Under the pieces are notes generated by a model, which did no database searches, was not told the origin of the DNA, and worked only from the letters and a program-made list of their open reading frames with translations. A stretch of DNA of 64,000 bases, from contig JASFXZ010000003.1 of assembly GCA_032209605.1 (NCBI GenBank), positions 35,552,762 through 35,616,761 on the forward strand. The letters run 5' to 3'. Shown piece by piece: positions 33,060 to 43,708 of the stretch. Numbering within the stretch: the stretch's first letter is position 1; every line of letters starts with the position of its first letter. Both the position numbers and the translations under genes were made by a program. Source of the DNA: Mactromeris polynyma (taxonomy: Eukaryota; Mollusca; Bivalvia; Venerida; Mactridae).

Positions 33060-33215
33060 CTGTATGTATGCAATACAACGTCTCCTTGTCTCTTAGGGTG
33101 ACTGTGAGCTTAGGCTTTGTATTCGGCATTATCTGCTTGTATGTATGCAATACAATGTCTCCGTGTCCCTTTGGGTGACTGTGAGCTTAGGCTTTGTATT
33201 CGGCATTATCTGCTT
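33060..33215. repeat. 77-bp tandem repeat, two copies
   Basis: TATGTATGCAATACAA ... GGGTGACTGTGAGCTTAGGC ... TTCGGCATTATCTGCTT occurs twice (77-bp period) and once more at 30829-30903. Confidence 0.85.
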
Positions 33216-33465
33216 AACTTCTTCATTCTTTTTATTCAAATTAAATTTAGCGTAATTTTAAGCTGCATTCAAATAATTGAAATGTCTAAATACTTGTTTC
33301 AAATATCATGAGAAAAAACTATCATATTTCGTTTTGTTCGTCTGAACTTCTCTTTGCAAAGACGACACGCACGGGAATTTATTGAGTTTGGTGTACATGA
33401 TGTATTTCTAACAAGAAATATCTTTAAACAAGAAATAACTTTAAAAAAGATGGTCGGCACAACTT

Positions 33466-33668
33466 GAAATTCGCGAATTTGAGTTATTAAGTAACATTAT
33501 AAGTGGTCAACTAGATAAGATTTGTGTTTCCACTGTAGGTGTACATCTAGAATCCAAACTTGCATTTATAAATAAGTGGTAATACGAATCTTAAGTGAAA
33601 TTCGCGAATTTGAGTTATTAAGTAACATATTAAGTGGTCAACTAGATAAGTTCGTGTTACCACTTAAA
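33466..33668. repeat. Direct repeat of about 65 bp, two copies
   Basis: GAAATTCGCGAATTTGAGTT ... AAGTGGTCAACTAGATAAG occurs at 33467-33530 and at 33598-33660. Confidence 0.85.
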
Positions 33669-33807
33669 TCTAGTGTAATACATCATAAAAAGGTAAAAGG
33701 TGGCAGTTCTGGGCACTTTCAAGCCTTTAAATTTATCACGAATATTAACTAGATAGCTAAATAATTATCGCAATAATTAAGTGGTTAACACGAAACAATT
33801 CGCGAAC

Positions 33808-33885
33808 GCTATCATGTTAACTGGTGGCAGTAATATGCCACCATACTATCATGCTAACTGGTGGCAGTAATATGCCACCATAATG
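33808..33885. repeat. 39-bp tandem repeat containing a hairpin
   Basis: CTATCATG(T/C)TAACTGGTGG then CAGTAATATGCCACCATA occurs twice; TGGTGGCA and TGCCACCA within each unit form a hairpin. Confidence 0.85.
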
Positions 33886-34849
33886 TACACCTCGAGAACG
33901 AGTGTTATTGACAATATTAACATGCGTCTACATGTTACACGAGTTACAACATATTGAAACTATCACGACTAATTGGTAAACTCGCATCGTCAATATTACA
34001 GACACTCGGATTATATGCGTACATCCGTGCACATCTGGACTATACGTATGTATTGTTTGCTTTGTTTAATTGTCTCAGATACACATATTTCACGTTCATG
34101 CGTTCTTTGTTCCATTTCTTTCCTTTTTTTATATTTAGACTTTAGCTGCAGTTCATATAATTGTTCTGGGTTTAGTTTTATTTTTTATTTATATGAATAG
34201 GGTCCAGGCAACGACGAAACAATGTACATGTAGGTGTAGCCCCGCATACGTGTCTCTGTACTGTACTCCGACTTATACACGCATCGTTCGTAACAGCGAC
34301 AGTATAGAGACGTGACGTCCGTGGCTGGACTAATGTAGGTGGTACTTTTACTTGCACTCTGTGGTTGGTTGATTAGTTCTGGCTCATAAAAGGCCTTCAT
34401 CCCGAAGCGATCCGTTTTGTAATAAACTTATTGGTTTGAAACTTTGAATACGGACCGCATAAACTGTTTCTATTTACCGTCTAATATACACTTCCTTATT
34501 GACTGCTAGCAATCGGCGAAGTCACACTCGCAATAATTACACAGATATGTTTTCATCTTCATTCCGGAAGATTTTATTAGTATTTTCAATGTTGTTAATT
34601 TTGTATGCTGGTTTGCTGGACAACAAGTTGAGTTGCAAAATATACTTTTTTTCGGCGCAGCCGTACTAACATGGTTTTGCTATTTGCATATCAGTGTTGT
34701 TTAAACCAATCAATTCGTACGTTTACCACCAACGCAATTTCTCTTCAACCGAACAATGTTTGTAACCTTGAAGCGGATTGGTTAAACTTTTGATAAAATC
34801 TGAATGGTTTAACATGTCTTTTGTTTCATATATGTATACATTTCAGATA

Positions 34850-35335
34850 ATGGTTAAACTCAAGTTATGTGCTACTTTGAAACGAGGTAGTCAATTGTGC
34901 ATTGCAGTCATGGTATCATGTGGAGTGTATTGGGCATATTTCCGTTTCAGTAATGTATCAACGGATCCATATTTTCAGAAAAGCATTTCCACAATCTGGC
35001 AGCCAGAAGTTTCTCTCACCAACAAAACGGGTCCCAAGGATGCACACAAAGTCTTAAGATCCAATGTCATAACATCTCGTGTGGTTGGTAAAAACGAAAC
35101 GAATTACTCTAAAATCCAAACTAAATATGTGGCCCAGCTGCAAAATGTTCAAACTTCCGATAAGAAATTCCTACAACTTCATAAAGATGCTGAAGACGAC
35201 ATACTTGCCGAAATACAAATGAAGAACAATGACAATAAACACGGCTATTTTACTTTACACAAAACGAGAATCAGTCCAACAGAAGTTGATTTTATCATAA
35301 ACGGTGCATAGTTTATAAATATGTGGCTCTAAAGC
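34850..35335 (+). pseudogene. GT31 N-terminal (anchor and stem) half pseudogene
   Basis: The reading begins at ATG 34850, directly after an acceptor (ACATTTCAG ending 34846), as in the intact paralogues; an upstream in-frame ATG at 34778 lies in the presumed intron. It encodes MVKLKLCATLKRGSQLCIAV and a membrane anchor, then stem blocks shared with the gene at 43709: QPEVSLTNKTGPKDAHKVLR, SRVVGKNETN and VDFIINGA. A short insertion at about 35309 adds a stop (TAG) and shifts the frame; homology resumes as AAATATGTGGCTCTAAAGCT and is lost at about 35335-35348, before any catalytic motif. The remaining catalytic half is not downstream; a matching half lies at 29283-30073 in the opposite orientation. 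Confidence 0.85.
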
Positions 35336-35348
35336 TGTGTTTATGAAC

Positions 35349-35835
35349 AATGAACTGCTGAATGTATAGTATATACCTATACAGTATTATAATATTATCA
35401 ATTTCATACAGTATTTTCCCTTATCGTCCTATTTATTATTGCATACATGTTTATCTATCACTTAAATGGTTCAAACATTTCGTTTAGGTTTAAATCATTT
35501 ACGACAGTGATACATATCATTGTGTACAGTATTCCTCATTACTAACATTTCGTTTTCGCGTTAGTGTGATTAATGCTTTACACTTAGTAATATATGATTA
35601 TAAATGTACATGTATTGTATTGTCTTAGTCGTGTATTAGTGTAATGATGTGAATATGTGTCTGATTATATCGTCCTGTTTATGTGTAAATGTTAATACAT
35701 ATGATAATCATTCATGTTCTAATTAGACTAAAATTGTGAAAATCGTAAATGTATGTATGTATATAACATGTATTGTGCTCTCCGAAATTGGAGGAATAAA
35801 AGAATCTATCATAAAATGCAAACTAATAATCAATA
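35349..35835. other. Intergenic, nothing recognised
   Basis: AT-rich, with many ATGTATGT-like short runs but no supported feature. Confidence 0.4.
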
Positions 35836-36361
35836 ATATCACAATTTGTGTGTGTGGATGGGGGGGATCAAAAGTGACTCACTTGACAGTCGTTTTTAGC
35901 ATGAATGGACACGGACATCCAGAAATAGCACTAATACTTCTAGAGTTCCATGCGATTCATAACTCCTACTCTGACCCTGTATAGCTCCCTCCAATATCAA
36001 AGCTATCTATTGACCGGATGCAGGATGACAACTGGTAAGTAAATTTCCGTACCACAGGGGTATCATATTTGTTCACCAATACGCACAGTTAGACAATCCG
36101 GGAACATGCAAAAGACAACGATCATGTGTTAAGCCGATCATGATATGTCTTTCCATACAAACCAATCGTTGTAAAATGAAAGTTTATATATAACAATGTC
36201 ACAATTTGTTAAAAAAATAAATTTGACCCACTTGACAGACTATTTTAGCATAAATGGACAAGGGCATCCTGAAAAAATAGAACTAATGATTCTAGGATTC
36301 CATGCGATTCCTAACTCCGACTCTGATCCCGAATCCCTTCCTCCAATATCGAAGCTATTGC
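35836..36361. repeat. Direct repeat of about 170 bp, two copies
   Basis: 35836-36006 and 36190-36361 share TCACAATTTGT, CACTTGACAG, TTTTAGCAT(G/A)AATGGACA, TCCATGCGATTC and CTCCAATATC(A/G)AAGCTAT. Both are open over most of their length, but in a way that follows the repeat. Confidence 0.8.
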
Positions 36362-37683
36362 TAGCGACATCACATGAAGTTTGATGTTGGCGTGATTTAT
36401 ATCACAAGTCAACAATCAAAGGTTACGTAATTAAGCTAGCATTCAATACAGTCTTAGTTTCTCTTGGAAGCAATGATTCCGTGTTTTACAAAATCTGGTA
36501 TGGTTACTAGTTTATATGTTCCCGTTCCGGCTAGAGCGCAAACGTCTGTTTACTTTAAACTTTTAAGTGTAATTTTGCAACGTTCAAATTTACGATTGTA
36601 GCCTGCACGACTGCAAGAGAAGAAATGGCTAGTACAAATATGCATGTTTACATCTTTGGTACTGGACAGCCTCAATAAGTTTGCACGCTGTTGTATGCAC
36701 TAGTATATATAGGTTTTATTTCATTTAAGTCCAGTAAGCCATATGGCACATGAGGACAAAGGCACAGTATATGTGACACACTCCTTTATAATTAATTGTG
36801 CCACGATTTGCAACAGATTGTATAGAATTTTGAGTTCAAGATTGATGTGTGTCTTTGCAAAAGGTGATGATAGTTGTGAATCGCTCACCTGCGTACATGA
36901 GAAATTATGGCAATATGCCCTAGTATGCATTCATAACTAAAGAACGATTTGACTTAGTCAAAAGAAACAATCTGATGGTATTACAAGAAAATTGTGTTCC
37001 AACTTTTACCTCTAATCGGTAAACGAGATCGTCCTAAACTTTGATTTGTGACTAAGGTTTTGACCCAGTGTGACACAATATCGAATTTGAACTAGATTCT
37101 TTTAGACAAAAATTCGAAAAAACTTTCATGAATATCAATTTCAAAATGCGCCCTCTTGAGTGTAAACAATGTTTTTCTATAATATGACTTAGTGACCTAT
37201 CTACCAAAGTATTATTTTACTCCAACATCTTCCTTAGCCAAACTTAACAAGAAAGATCAAGATTGGGCCAAAAGTATTGTCTGCACAGTGCTAATCACCA
37301 ATCGATTGAGGACGACGTGTCACCGACGACGGGCATCCAACTATCCTTAACGCTTGCATTGAGCTCATGCTCATGCGAGCTAAACGATATTTGCCACAGG
37401 TTGTGATATTGATTGGTCTGTCTGCCTCATTTCTATTCAAAAGGATGACATAGTAAAACGTAACCTAACAAAAAAACCATAATGTTCAGCATAAATATAG
37501 ACAGCGAGCAAAGAAACTACGTTTAGCTATTTCAAGTGGCCATGCTTGATAATGCGTGTTTAAAAGAACGGAGACTAGGTCCTATTCTCTTGGCATCCAT
37601 TTTCAAATATCCGTTAGCTCGAAAGATCGAATTCAAAAATTCTCCTGACAGGCACTGAACAAATTCACGAAATAATGTTTGAA
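36362..37683. other. Intergenic, nothing recognised
   Basis: No supported gene, RNA or repeat. Confidence 0.35.
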
Positions 37684-37764
37684 AGCATGCCCTGCGTTGG
37701 AATCTAAAAAGCTTGTCATGTTTAAGTAGAATTAAAAATATAATTTCCAACGCAGAGCATGCTT
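37682..37764. repeat. Short inverted repeat
   Basis: AAGCATGCCCTGCGTTGGAA is mirrored by TTCCAACGCAGAGCATGCTT about 60 bp later. Confidence 0.8.
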
Positions 37765-38065
37765 ATATATACATATACAGTGTATGTACTAATGTTTGTG
37801 TTTTAGCATTGTTACATTCGCATATAGTGTCTGTTAAGTTAATTGTGATCTGGAATCCTTCAATTTATCATATATTATATTATAATGTTTGAAATAAAAC
37901 AATATGTTTTCTTAAAAATAATTGAAATTATTGATTTTATCAATTATGTTCAGTACTTAGCATAAATAAAACACTATCCGAACTAGTGCTAACGTCAGAA
38001 TATAGGTCTACTCGGTGTCATGGTAAAAATATACACGACGAAATACGAAACAAGTAACGAATGTC

Positions 38066-38115
38066 ATGTTCGGTTGACCGGTTAACCGTTCGGAAGATTA
38101 AACGGTTAACCAGTT
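38066..38115. repeat. Hairpin
   Basis: CCGGTTAACCGTTCGG and AACGGTTAACCAGTTCG form an imperfect stem-loop, and each side is itself near-palindromic (GGTTAACC). Confidence 0.7.
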
Positions 38116-38194
38116 CGAAAAATAACCAAATATATAGACATTTAAACTTTATAAGTATTGTAATTTCCATTTCACTTGATATAGTGTTCATGTC

Positions 38195-38690
38195 ATTCCC
38201 CCCCCCCCCCTGTCGGCCTATTGTTGCCAGATGTCTTGACATGTCCTGTGATGTATTTCCTCCATTAAATCCCCCTCTGTTTTTGTCCTCATTATTTCTC
38301 CTTAGTTGTCCTTTATGTTCGGCCAAGCCATTCCTTGTGCCCCTGCTCGGGTTATCTGTCCATCCGTCCGTATGTCTGTCTGTCACAAATCACGTCCTCT
38401 CCATAACTTTTGAACCGTTTGAAGTAACACACAAATGTTCAGCATATTGAGACGATGCGCAGAACGCACGTGTCTGCTAGCTCAGTTGAGGGTCACGGTC
38501 AGACTAAGAGGTCAAAGATCAAATGACTATACTTCATGTCAGCTCCACAGCTCATGAACCGCTTGAAGGATTTTGAAATAGCTTGGCACACAAGGTATTG
38601 ATATCGACAGGATGTGCAGAGCGCATATTTAAACCAGCTTTTTTCCAGGTCAAGATCACACTTAAATATCAAAGGACATTTGACTATATT
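38195..38690 (+). repeat. Mollusc-type dispersed repeat with internal duplication
   Basis: A C-tract, then CGGCCTATTGTTGCCAG (shared with 48815-48840), a GTCCATCCGTCCGTATGTCTG run, and two imperfect units of about 130 bp with AACCG(T/C)TTGAAG, GACGATG/CAGGATG-TGCAGAGCGCA and 'AGGTCAAAGATCA'. The open frame at 38061-38450 follows the repeat. Confidence 0.6.
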
Positions 38691-39344
38691 TCTTGTTTGC
38701 TCCGTACCTTTTGAAATTTGATTTCTCCTCCATACCCATTTTTTTCGACCATCATGTATCAGTATTACACTTAATGACAGACTGCCATGGGGGTGACATA
38801 TGTTTTTGTTTCAAATACAACCATCTAGTTTTACTTATTCTTAATTTAATCACCTGTGTTATTCTCATATCTTGTTTTCTGAGTTCTGTTTTGTAAGTAG
38901 GAATATTTAGAATTTTGGTTTTTTTGCTCGGGAATTGAGAATATCTTTAAAATAAATACTTATACAAATTGCATGTATATAAATTACATCTTAAGTTCTA
39001 CAAACTTATTTCAATGACTACTACTACTACTCATAACATTAATGTTCTTTTTTGATGAAACAAATCTATTTCTGTAAACACCTCTCAGTTTTAATTGAAA
39101 CTATTCAATGTCCAAATGTTAGCTTAATTTGTGTTTTAGTATTTGTCAGCTTGATACGCTCCTGCATAGCGGTTTTACCACCTTTTGTGCTTTCAATTGA
39201 AGAAAAGTGCGTGCTTTTCTGTATGTACTATAACATGGATTGCTGTGTGCTGATGTGTCATATATAGCATATATGACAGCGTAACACATTTGTATCTTAG
39301 TTCACAAGTATGGATTAACGTCGTTCGACAAGAATGTCATTGAT
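38691..39344. other. Intergenic, nothing recognised
   Basis: AT-rich; no supported feature. Confidence 0.35.
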
Positions 39345-39412
39345 CAAGTTCAATGAAGTTTATTTACAAATGTCTACATGAGGCCCGAGGAGGGCAGCAT
39401 AAGCAACAATAC
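39345..39412 (-). mobile_element. Probable LINE 3' tail
   Basis: The reverse strand reads GCTGCCCTCCTCGGGCCTCA then TTTGTAAATAAACTTCATTGAA, resembling the 3' end of CR1/L2-like LINEs with a short stem before the AATAAA-like tail. No coding sequence is attached. Confidence 0.4.
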
Positions 39413-41283
39413 TTTTTTACGATACATTGAATACAGAGTGTCACATGACAAAAAAAGAAACGACTATACATAATATATACATGTACATTCATATGTAATA
39501 CAATCGCAACAACAGATATAAACAAGGACAAAAAAATAAAACAATCATAAATGTCTAGAATTGAAAAATATATATGTAGTATTGAAGTTATATAGTCAGT
39601 CATTGTTTAATTATTTAAAGTGTTGCAATAATTATCTGACATAATAATGCAATATTAGTCAAACCTTTTTTACTGTCAGTTTTAAAACGTTCAATTAATT
39701 TCATGGCATTTGGTCGAATGTAGTAATATTGTATGATATCTTTAGTTCTGAAGAATGTACAATTTGAACAACCAAGTATGAAATGGAATTAATCTCATCC
39801 ATCGTAACAATACGGACATTTGCCATCTCGTAGGGGTATGTTCTGCCACCTGGCTTTTTCAATGGGTAAATGGTGGTTTCAAGTTGATGATATGTGAACA
39901 TGAATAAACGTCCAGCGCGATATTTGCAATATGAAAACAAACTAAAACTGTTATATTATGGCTACGGGTTAAAATCAGGGACCGAGACGTCGTTCCATGA
40001 AAATATTAAAGAATACCGCACAACATATAACGTTTCAATGCTTCCTCAATATACAGACAATGCAAATTATAAAGAAAGATAACATTTCAGAAGGACAGTT
40101 TATCGCGTTTGATTCATATTGGTATTATCGCACACTATTTAGAAATGAACGTATGAAATAAGAAAACTAGATGATGACATCAGCAAGAATAATATTAGCA
40201 AAACTGTCACGTAAAACATTCGAACATTTTGATAATAATACACTACTTACAACGTCATTATTACGACTTACATGTTACACATTTACGTCCTTAAATTTTT
40301 TCGGCGTAGCTGTATAACATTGAGTTTGACCTACATTTTTGACCAACCAAATGGTGTCCTCGTAGCGGGCTTTTTAAAATCGGACCAATCATATTTTCAC
40401 CCCAATAGGAATCAAACATGCGTTTCGTTCACCCAAGAAGCACCAAACGTATTAACAAAGGTCACATAATCTTACATTCGCAAATATTGCCAAGCTTGCC
40501 TGAGATATAGGAGAGTTAATGTCCTTTTTGTTTAAGTTCTCTTATCATTAATTTTTTGTGGTTTGCTTAATACTTATGATTTTACGAGTTATATAACAAT
40601 TATCATGTGGACAAGCATACGTGAGAATAATCAAAACTAATTATCTGCATGATTGATTTCAGTCCAACTACAAAACATAACTTCGATATTTAGATGAAAT
40701 ATAGTGACATTATTGGCCGAATGATTTCTCTTCGGCAAAAAATTAAAAAGAAAACATAAGTATAACCTCATGTTTTAGATTCAGTTCCATTGTTATTTGT
40801 CTACATAATTGTAACATCAGTATTACAATATCTAAATAGCATTAGGCCTATTACACTAACAAAGTCACACTTAAGTATAGTTATACAATACCATAACCTA
40901 AATTCTATTTATCAATGAAAAGTTATATTAAGTTATATTTCACATCTTTTACACATACAATCAAGATATTGCCATTCGATATTTCACCGCACCAATATTT
41001 CTCCTTAATGTTATTCTATATAATCATAAAGTCATATCTTCCCCCAATTTCTTGCCTCAAGGCGACAACTAAAAAACATCGCTATATACTAACAGTTGAC
41101 AAATCAAAGCGCTGTGAGCGCTGATGCATTGGGCTGGTGATAGATAGACTGTGGATTTAATTTTTGGATATAGATCTAGTGACTTGTTTGTAAACATTAT
41201 TCGCATTATCACTCACAAACAATTACGGTATTTAACAATCAATCCTAGACAGTAAACACGTTGCCTACAAAGAAACAAAATAT
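39413..41283. other. Intergenic; one segment shared with 60.43-60.71 kb
   Basis: 41095-41300 (CAAATCAAAGCGCTG ... CTTGTTTGTAAACA ... AAACAAAATATATGACAAGC) resembles 60430-60710. The rest holds no supported feature. Confidence 0.45.
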
Positions 41284-41568
41284 ATGACAAGCAGTCACAC
41301 TTCGAAAGTATTACCTAAGCATTGCATTCACAAGACTTATTTTGGGTTTTTGTTCAACCTTGTTCAAATAATATACAGACTAAGATCTTCTGATAACATT
41401 CAATTTATTGTTCCAAAGACCAGCACCAGAATCTCTGACAGATCAATAACTGTGATTGGGCCAAAATGGTGGAATGCTCTTCCTAGAGACCCAAAAGTTA
41501 TCAGAAATGAAATTACTTTCAGAAAGGAAATGAAAACATATTTGCCTGTTTCCGTGTTTGTATATATA
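41284..41568 (+). mobile_element. LINE (CR1/L2-like) ORF2 C-terminal fragment, interrupted by a MITE
   Basis: Reads LRSSDNIQFIVPKTSTRISD then ITVIGPKWWNALPRDPKVIR and FRKEMKTYL, the typical C-terminus of a reverse transcriptase ORF. A MITE follows at 41569. After it, 42113-42220 contains TATAGTTTTTGCGCTATACA and AATGTATTTGTATGTAAG, which resembles an L2-type 3' end. The rest of the LINE is absent upstream. Confidence 0.8.
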
Positions 41569-42112
41569 CAGTAAAACTTCGAAACCTCGAACTGCCGTCG
41601 GACCCAGCAATTAGTTCGAGCCATCTGTTGTTCGAGGCATCTACGGTATACGTGTATATTTACGAACTTACTGTCACGGGTACATGCTGAACACCTGGCT
41701 TTGGTGTATTTTTTTGTGTTTTCATACTGAATGCACGTCGCTAAATAGTCATATCATTAATCATAGTAATAATAATTAAAAAGAAATTAGGGGAAAACAA
41801 AAAGTAATTTGTATGCATACAGTACAATGTGAATAACATGTGTCGTCAATCTTACCCATCAACAAACAAAAGCATATCAAATGGTCAATGAAAGGTGCGA
41901 ATTATTGTATTGTTCGACCTATCTTTGGCGAACAATGAATGAAATGGTAGCTATGGACCGAGCATCGTGTTCGAGTGTTCCACATATCTCCGTTCGAGTG
42001 ATCTACTGTTAGATAATATGAATTAAGATGGGATTTCGCCGGGATTTAAGAACCTGTTCGAGGTATCTACTGTGTTCGAGGCAAAACTGTTCGAGGTTTC
42101 GAAGTTTTACTG
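41569..42112. mobile_element. pogo/mariner-type MITE with TA target duplication
   Basis: Terminal inverted repeats CAGTAAAACTTCGAAACCTC / GAGGTTTCGAAGTTTTACTG, flanked by TA on both sides; 544 bp. Near both ends the motif TTCGAGGCATCTAC or TTCGAGGTATCTAC recurs, pointing to longer subterminal inverted repeats. No transposase frame. A partial copy lies at 55059-55121. Confidence 0.92.
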
Positions 42113-42369
42113 TATAGGATTTTCTAAATACCTCATGGACTGTGTGAAGCACACTAGAATATTGTAATATAGTTTTTGCGCTATACAAATGTATTTGTAT
42201 GTAAGACAAGCAACATTGTATGTTACCGTTCTAGGCAGTTACAAAATGTTCCAATATTAACGTCAGCTGTTCCACATCAGAGTTTAATGAAGAAATAATT
42301 TTGAAAATTTAGTCAATTATTATCAGAATCATGTACTTAGTTTGTCTTATTGGACAATTTGACTGAAGA

Positions 42370-42760
42370 TTTTGTCCTCCACCTCTGAACTCTGATTCAC
42401 ATAGAGAATTTTAATTTGCGTGTGGAGGAGAAGGTTGGTACTGTGGTTGTTAATCTAGGACAACTGGTGTATGACTGAAACCCCGTTGAAAAACGGCGTA
42501 AAGCCTGAAACATTCAATTTGAGTGGATAATTTTATTTGTATTCGTGAATATTCCGTTAATTGTTTTAACAAATACTTATATCAGAATACCGTCAAAATT
42601 CAAAGTTTCAACGAATATCAATTGAATGTGACGAATTTAAATAGTTGTAATCCGAAATTTATGCATATTTCGGAATCATGAACATTATGGGTGTCACGAT
42701 GAGCCTGAAGCGCGCCATAATATATTGCAATAGTAGCGAACAATAATTATCCGTCAATAA
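42370..42760 (+). repeat. SINE-core element with shared tail
   Basis: Same composition as 30155-30560 but in + orientation: TCCTCCACCTCTGAACTCTG, core GGACAACTGGTGTATGACTG, GAAAAACGGCGTAAAG, then TTTTATTTGTATTCGTGAAT and the AT-rich tail. Confidence 0.7.
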
Positions 42761-43708
42761 CTGTACCCATATACGGCAAATGCAATATATAATCTTATTA
42801 ACTCCCCTGTTTTTGAACATGTCTAAAAATCAAATATAAAAAATACTAATAAACGGTATTGCTTTACTTCTTGCAAATAAAAAAAATGACGTACAGCTGG
42901 ATTTTTTGTAAAATTAATATTTTGCAAAAATATTTTAGTGATAAATTGTGCACCTTTTAATTTCGTATAACTTTTTTTGAATAACGTTTCTACACGAACT
43001 TCTGTATATTGGCTATTGGCTACGTGCAGATCATCATTCTCGGGTCGAATTGGCCGATATAAATAACACGGTGCGTTCAGTCAGGGTGGGCACACGCGCC
43101 ATTAGAATCTTTCCAATCAACCAGACCATCTTTAACTGGGAGTGGCAGTGTTGAATTTTATCGCATCATCACATTTATTGATTTTATTTGTTCAATATGT
43201 GGATTTAGGAAAGGAATTAAACAAAATATTATGTCAGGTATCTGACAAAATCAGCAAGATCAGACTAATATTGATCGAGATACGGTCATATTTATACTTG
43301 CACACTTACACATTTGTTAAATGTACGTTCTATAATATATTTATATACTCTCTGCAAATAATATCATGAAGGTGTTCTTTATAAATATCAAGCGGTGAAT
43401 ATATATTATAATACGTATTGTACCTCTAGATAAAAAAGTCGGAATCGCCTTAATCTAATCAGTCGGATATCAACAGCTTTATAGTGGGGGTAATTATTTT
43501 TGTCATCAACAGCACACATATGATTTAGTATAGTTGCTGAAACGTGTAAGTGGAAACCGAAATGTTCAAACAAATGTTGACCTTTATATGTATAATAATT
43601 ATGCATAGTTATTTAAGTGCATGTATTACGAAATAAACAACATGTATTTTTGTATATTCACTAGATGATAAATTTAAGTGGGATATCATAAACGAAACGA
43701 GGGTCATA
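42761..43708. other. Spacer with a promoter-like segment at 43040-43110
   Basis: GAATTGGCCGATATAAATAA followed by CACACGCGCCATTAG resembles 20700-20815. No gene follows on the + strand. The remainder is AT-rich and includes the probable 3' UTR of the minus-strand GT31 gene. Confidence 0.35.

Noticed and set aside
34778..34849. Upstream start for the GT31 N-terminal half
   Set aside because: The paralogues begin just after an acceptor; here the acceptor ends at 34846, so the extra 24 codons are intron sequence.
38061..38450. 129-codon open frame on the + strand and its minus-strand counterpart
   Set aside because: Both follow the dispersed repeat at 38195 and carry no domain.
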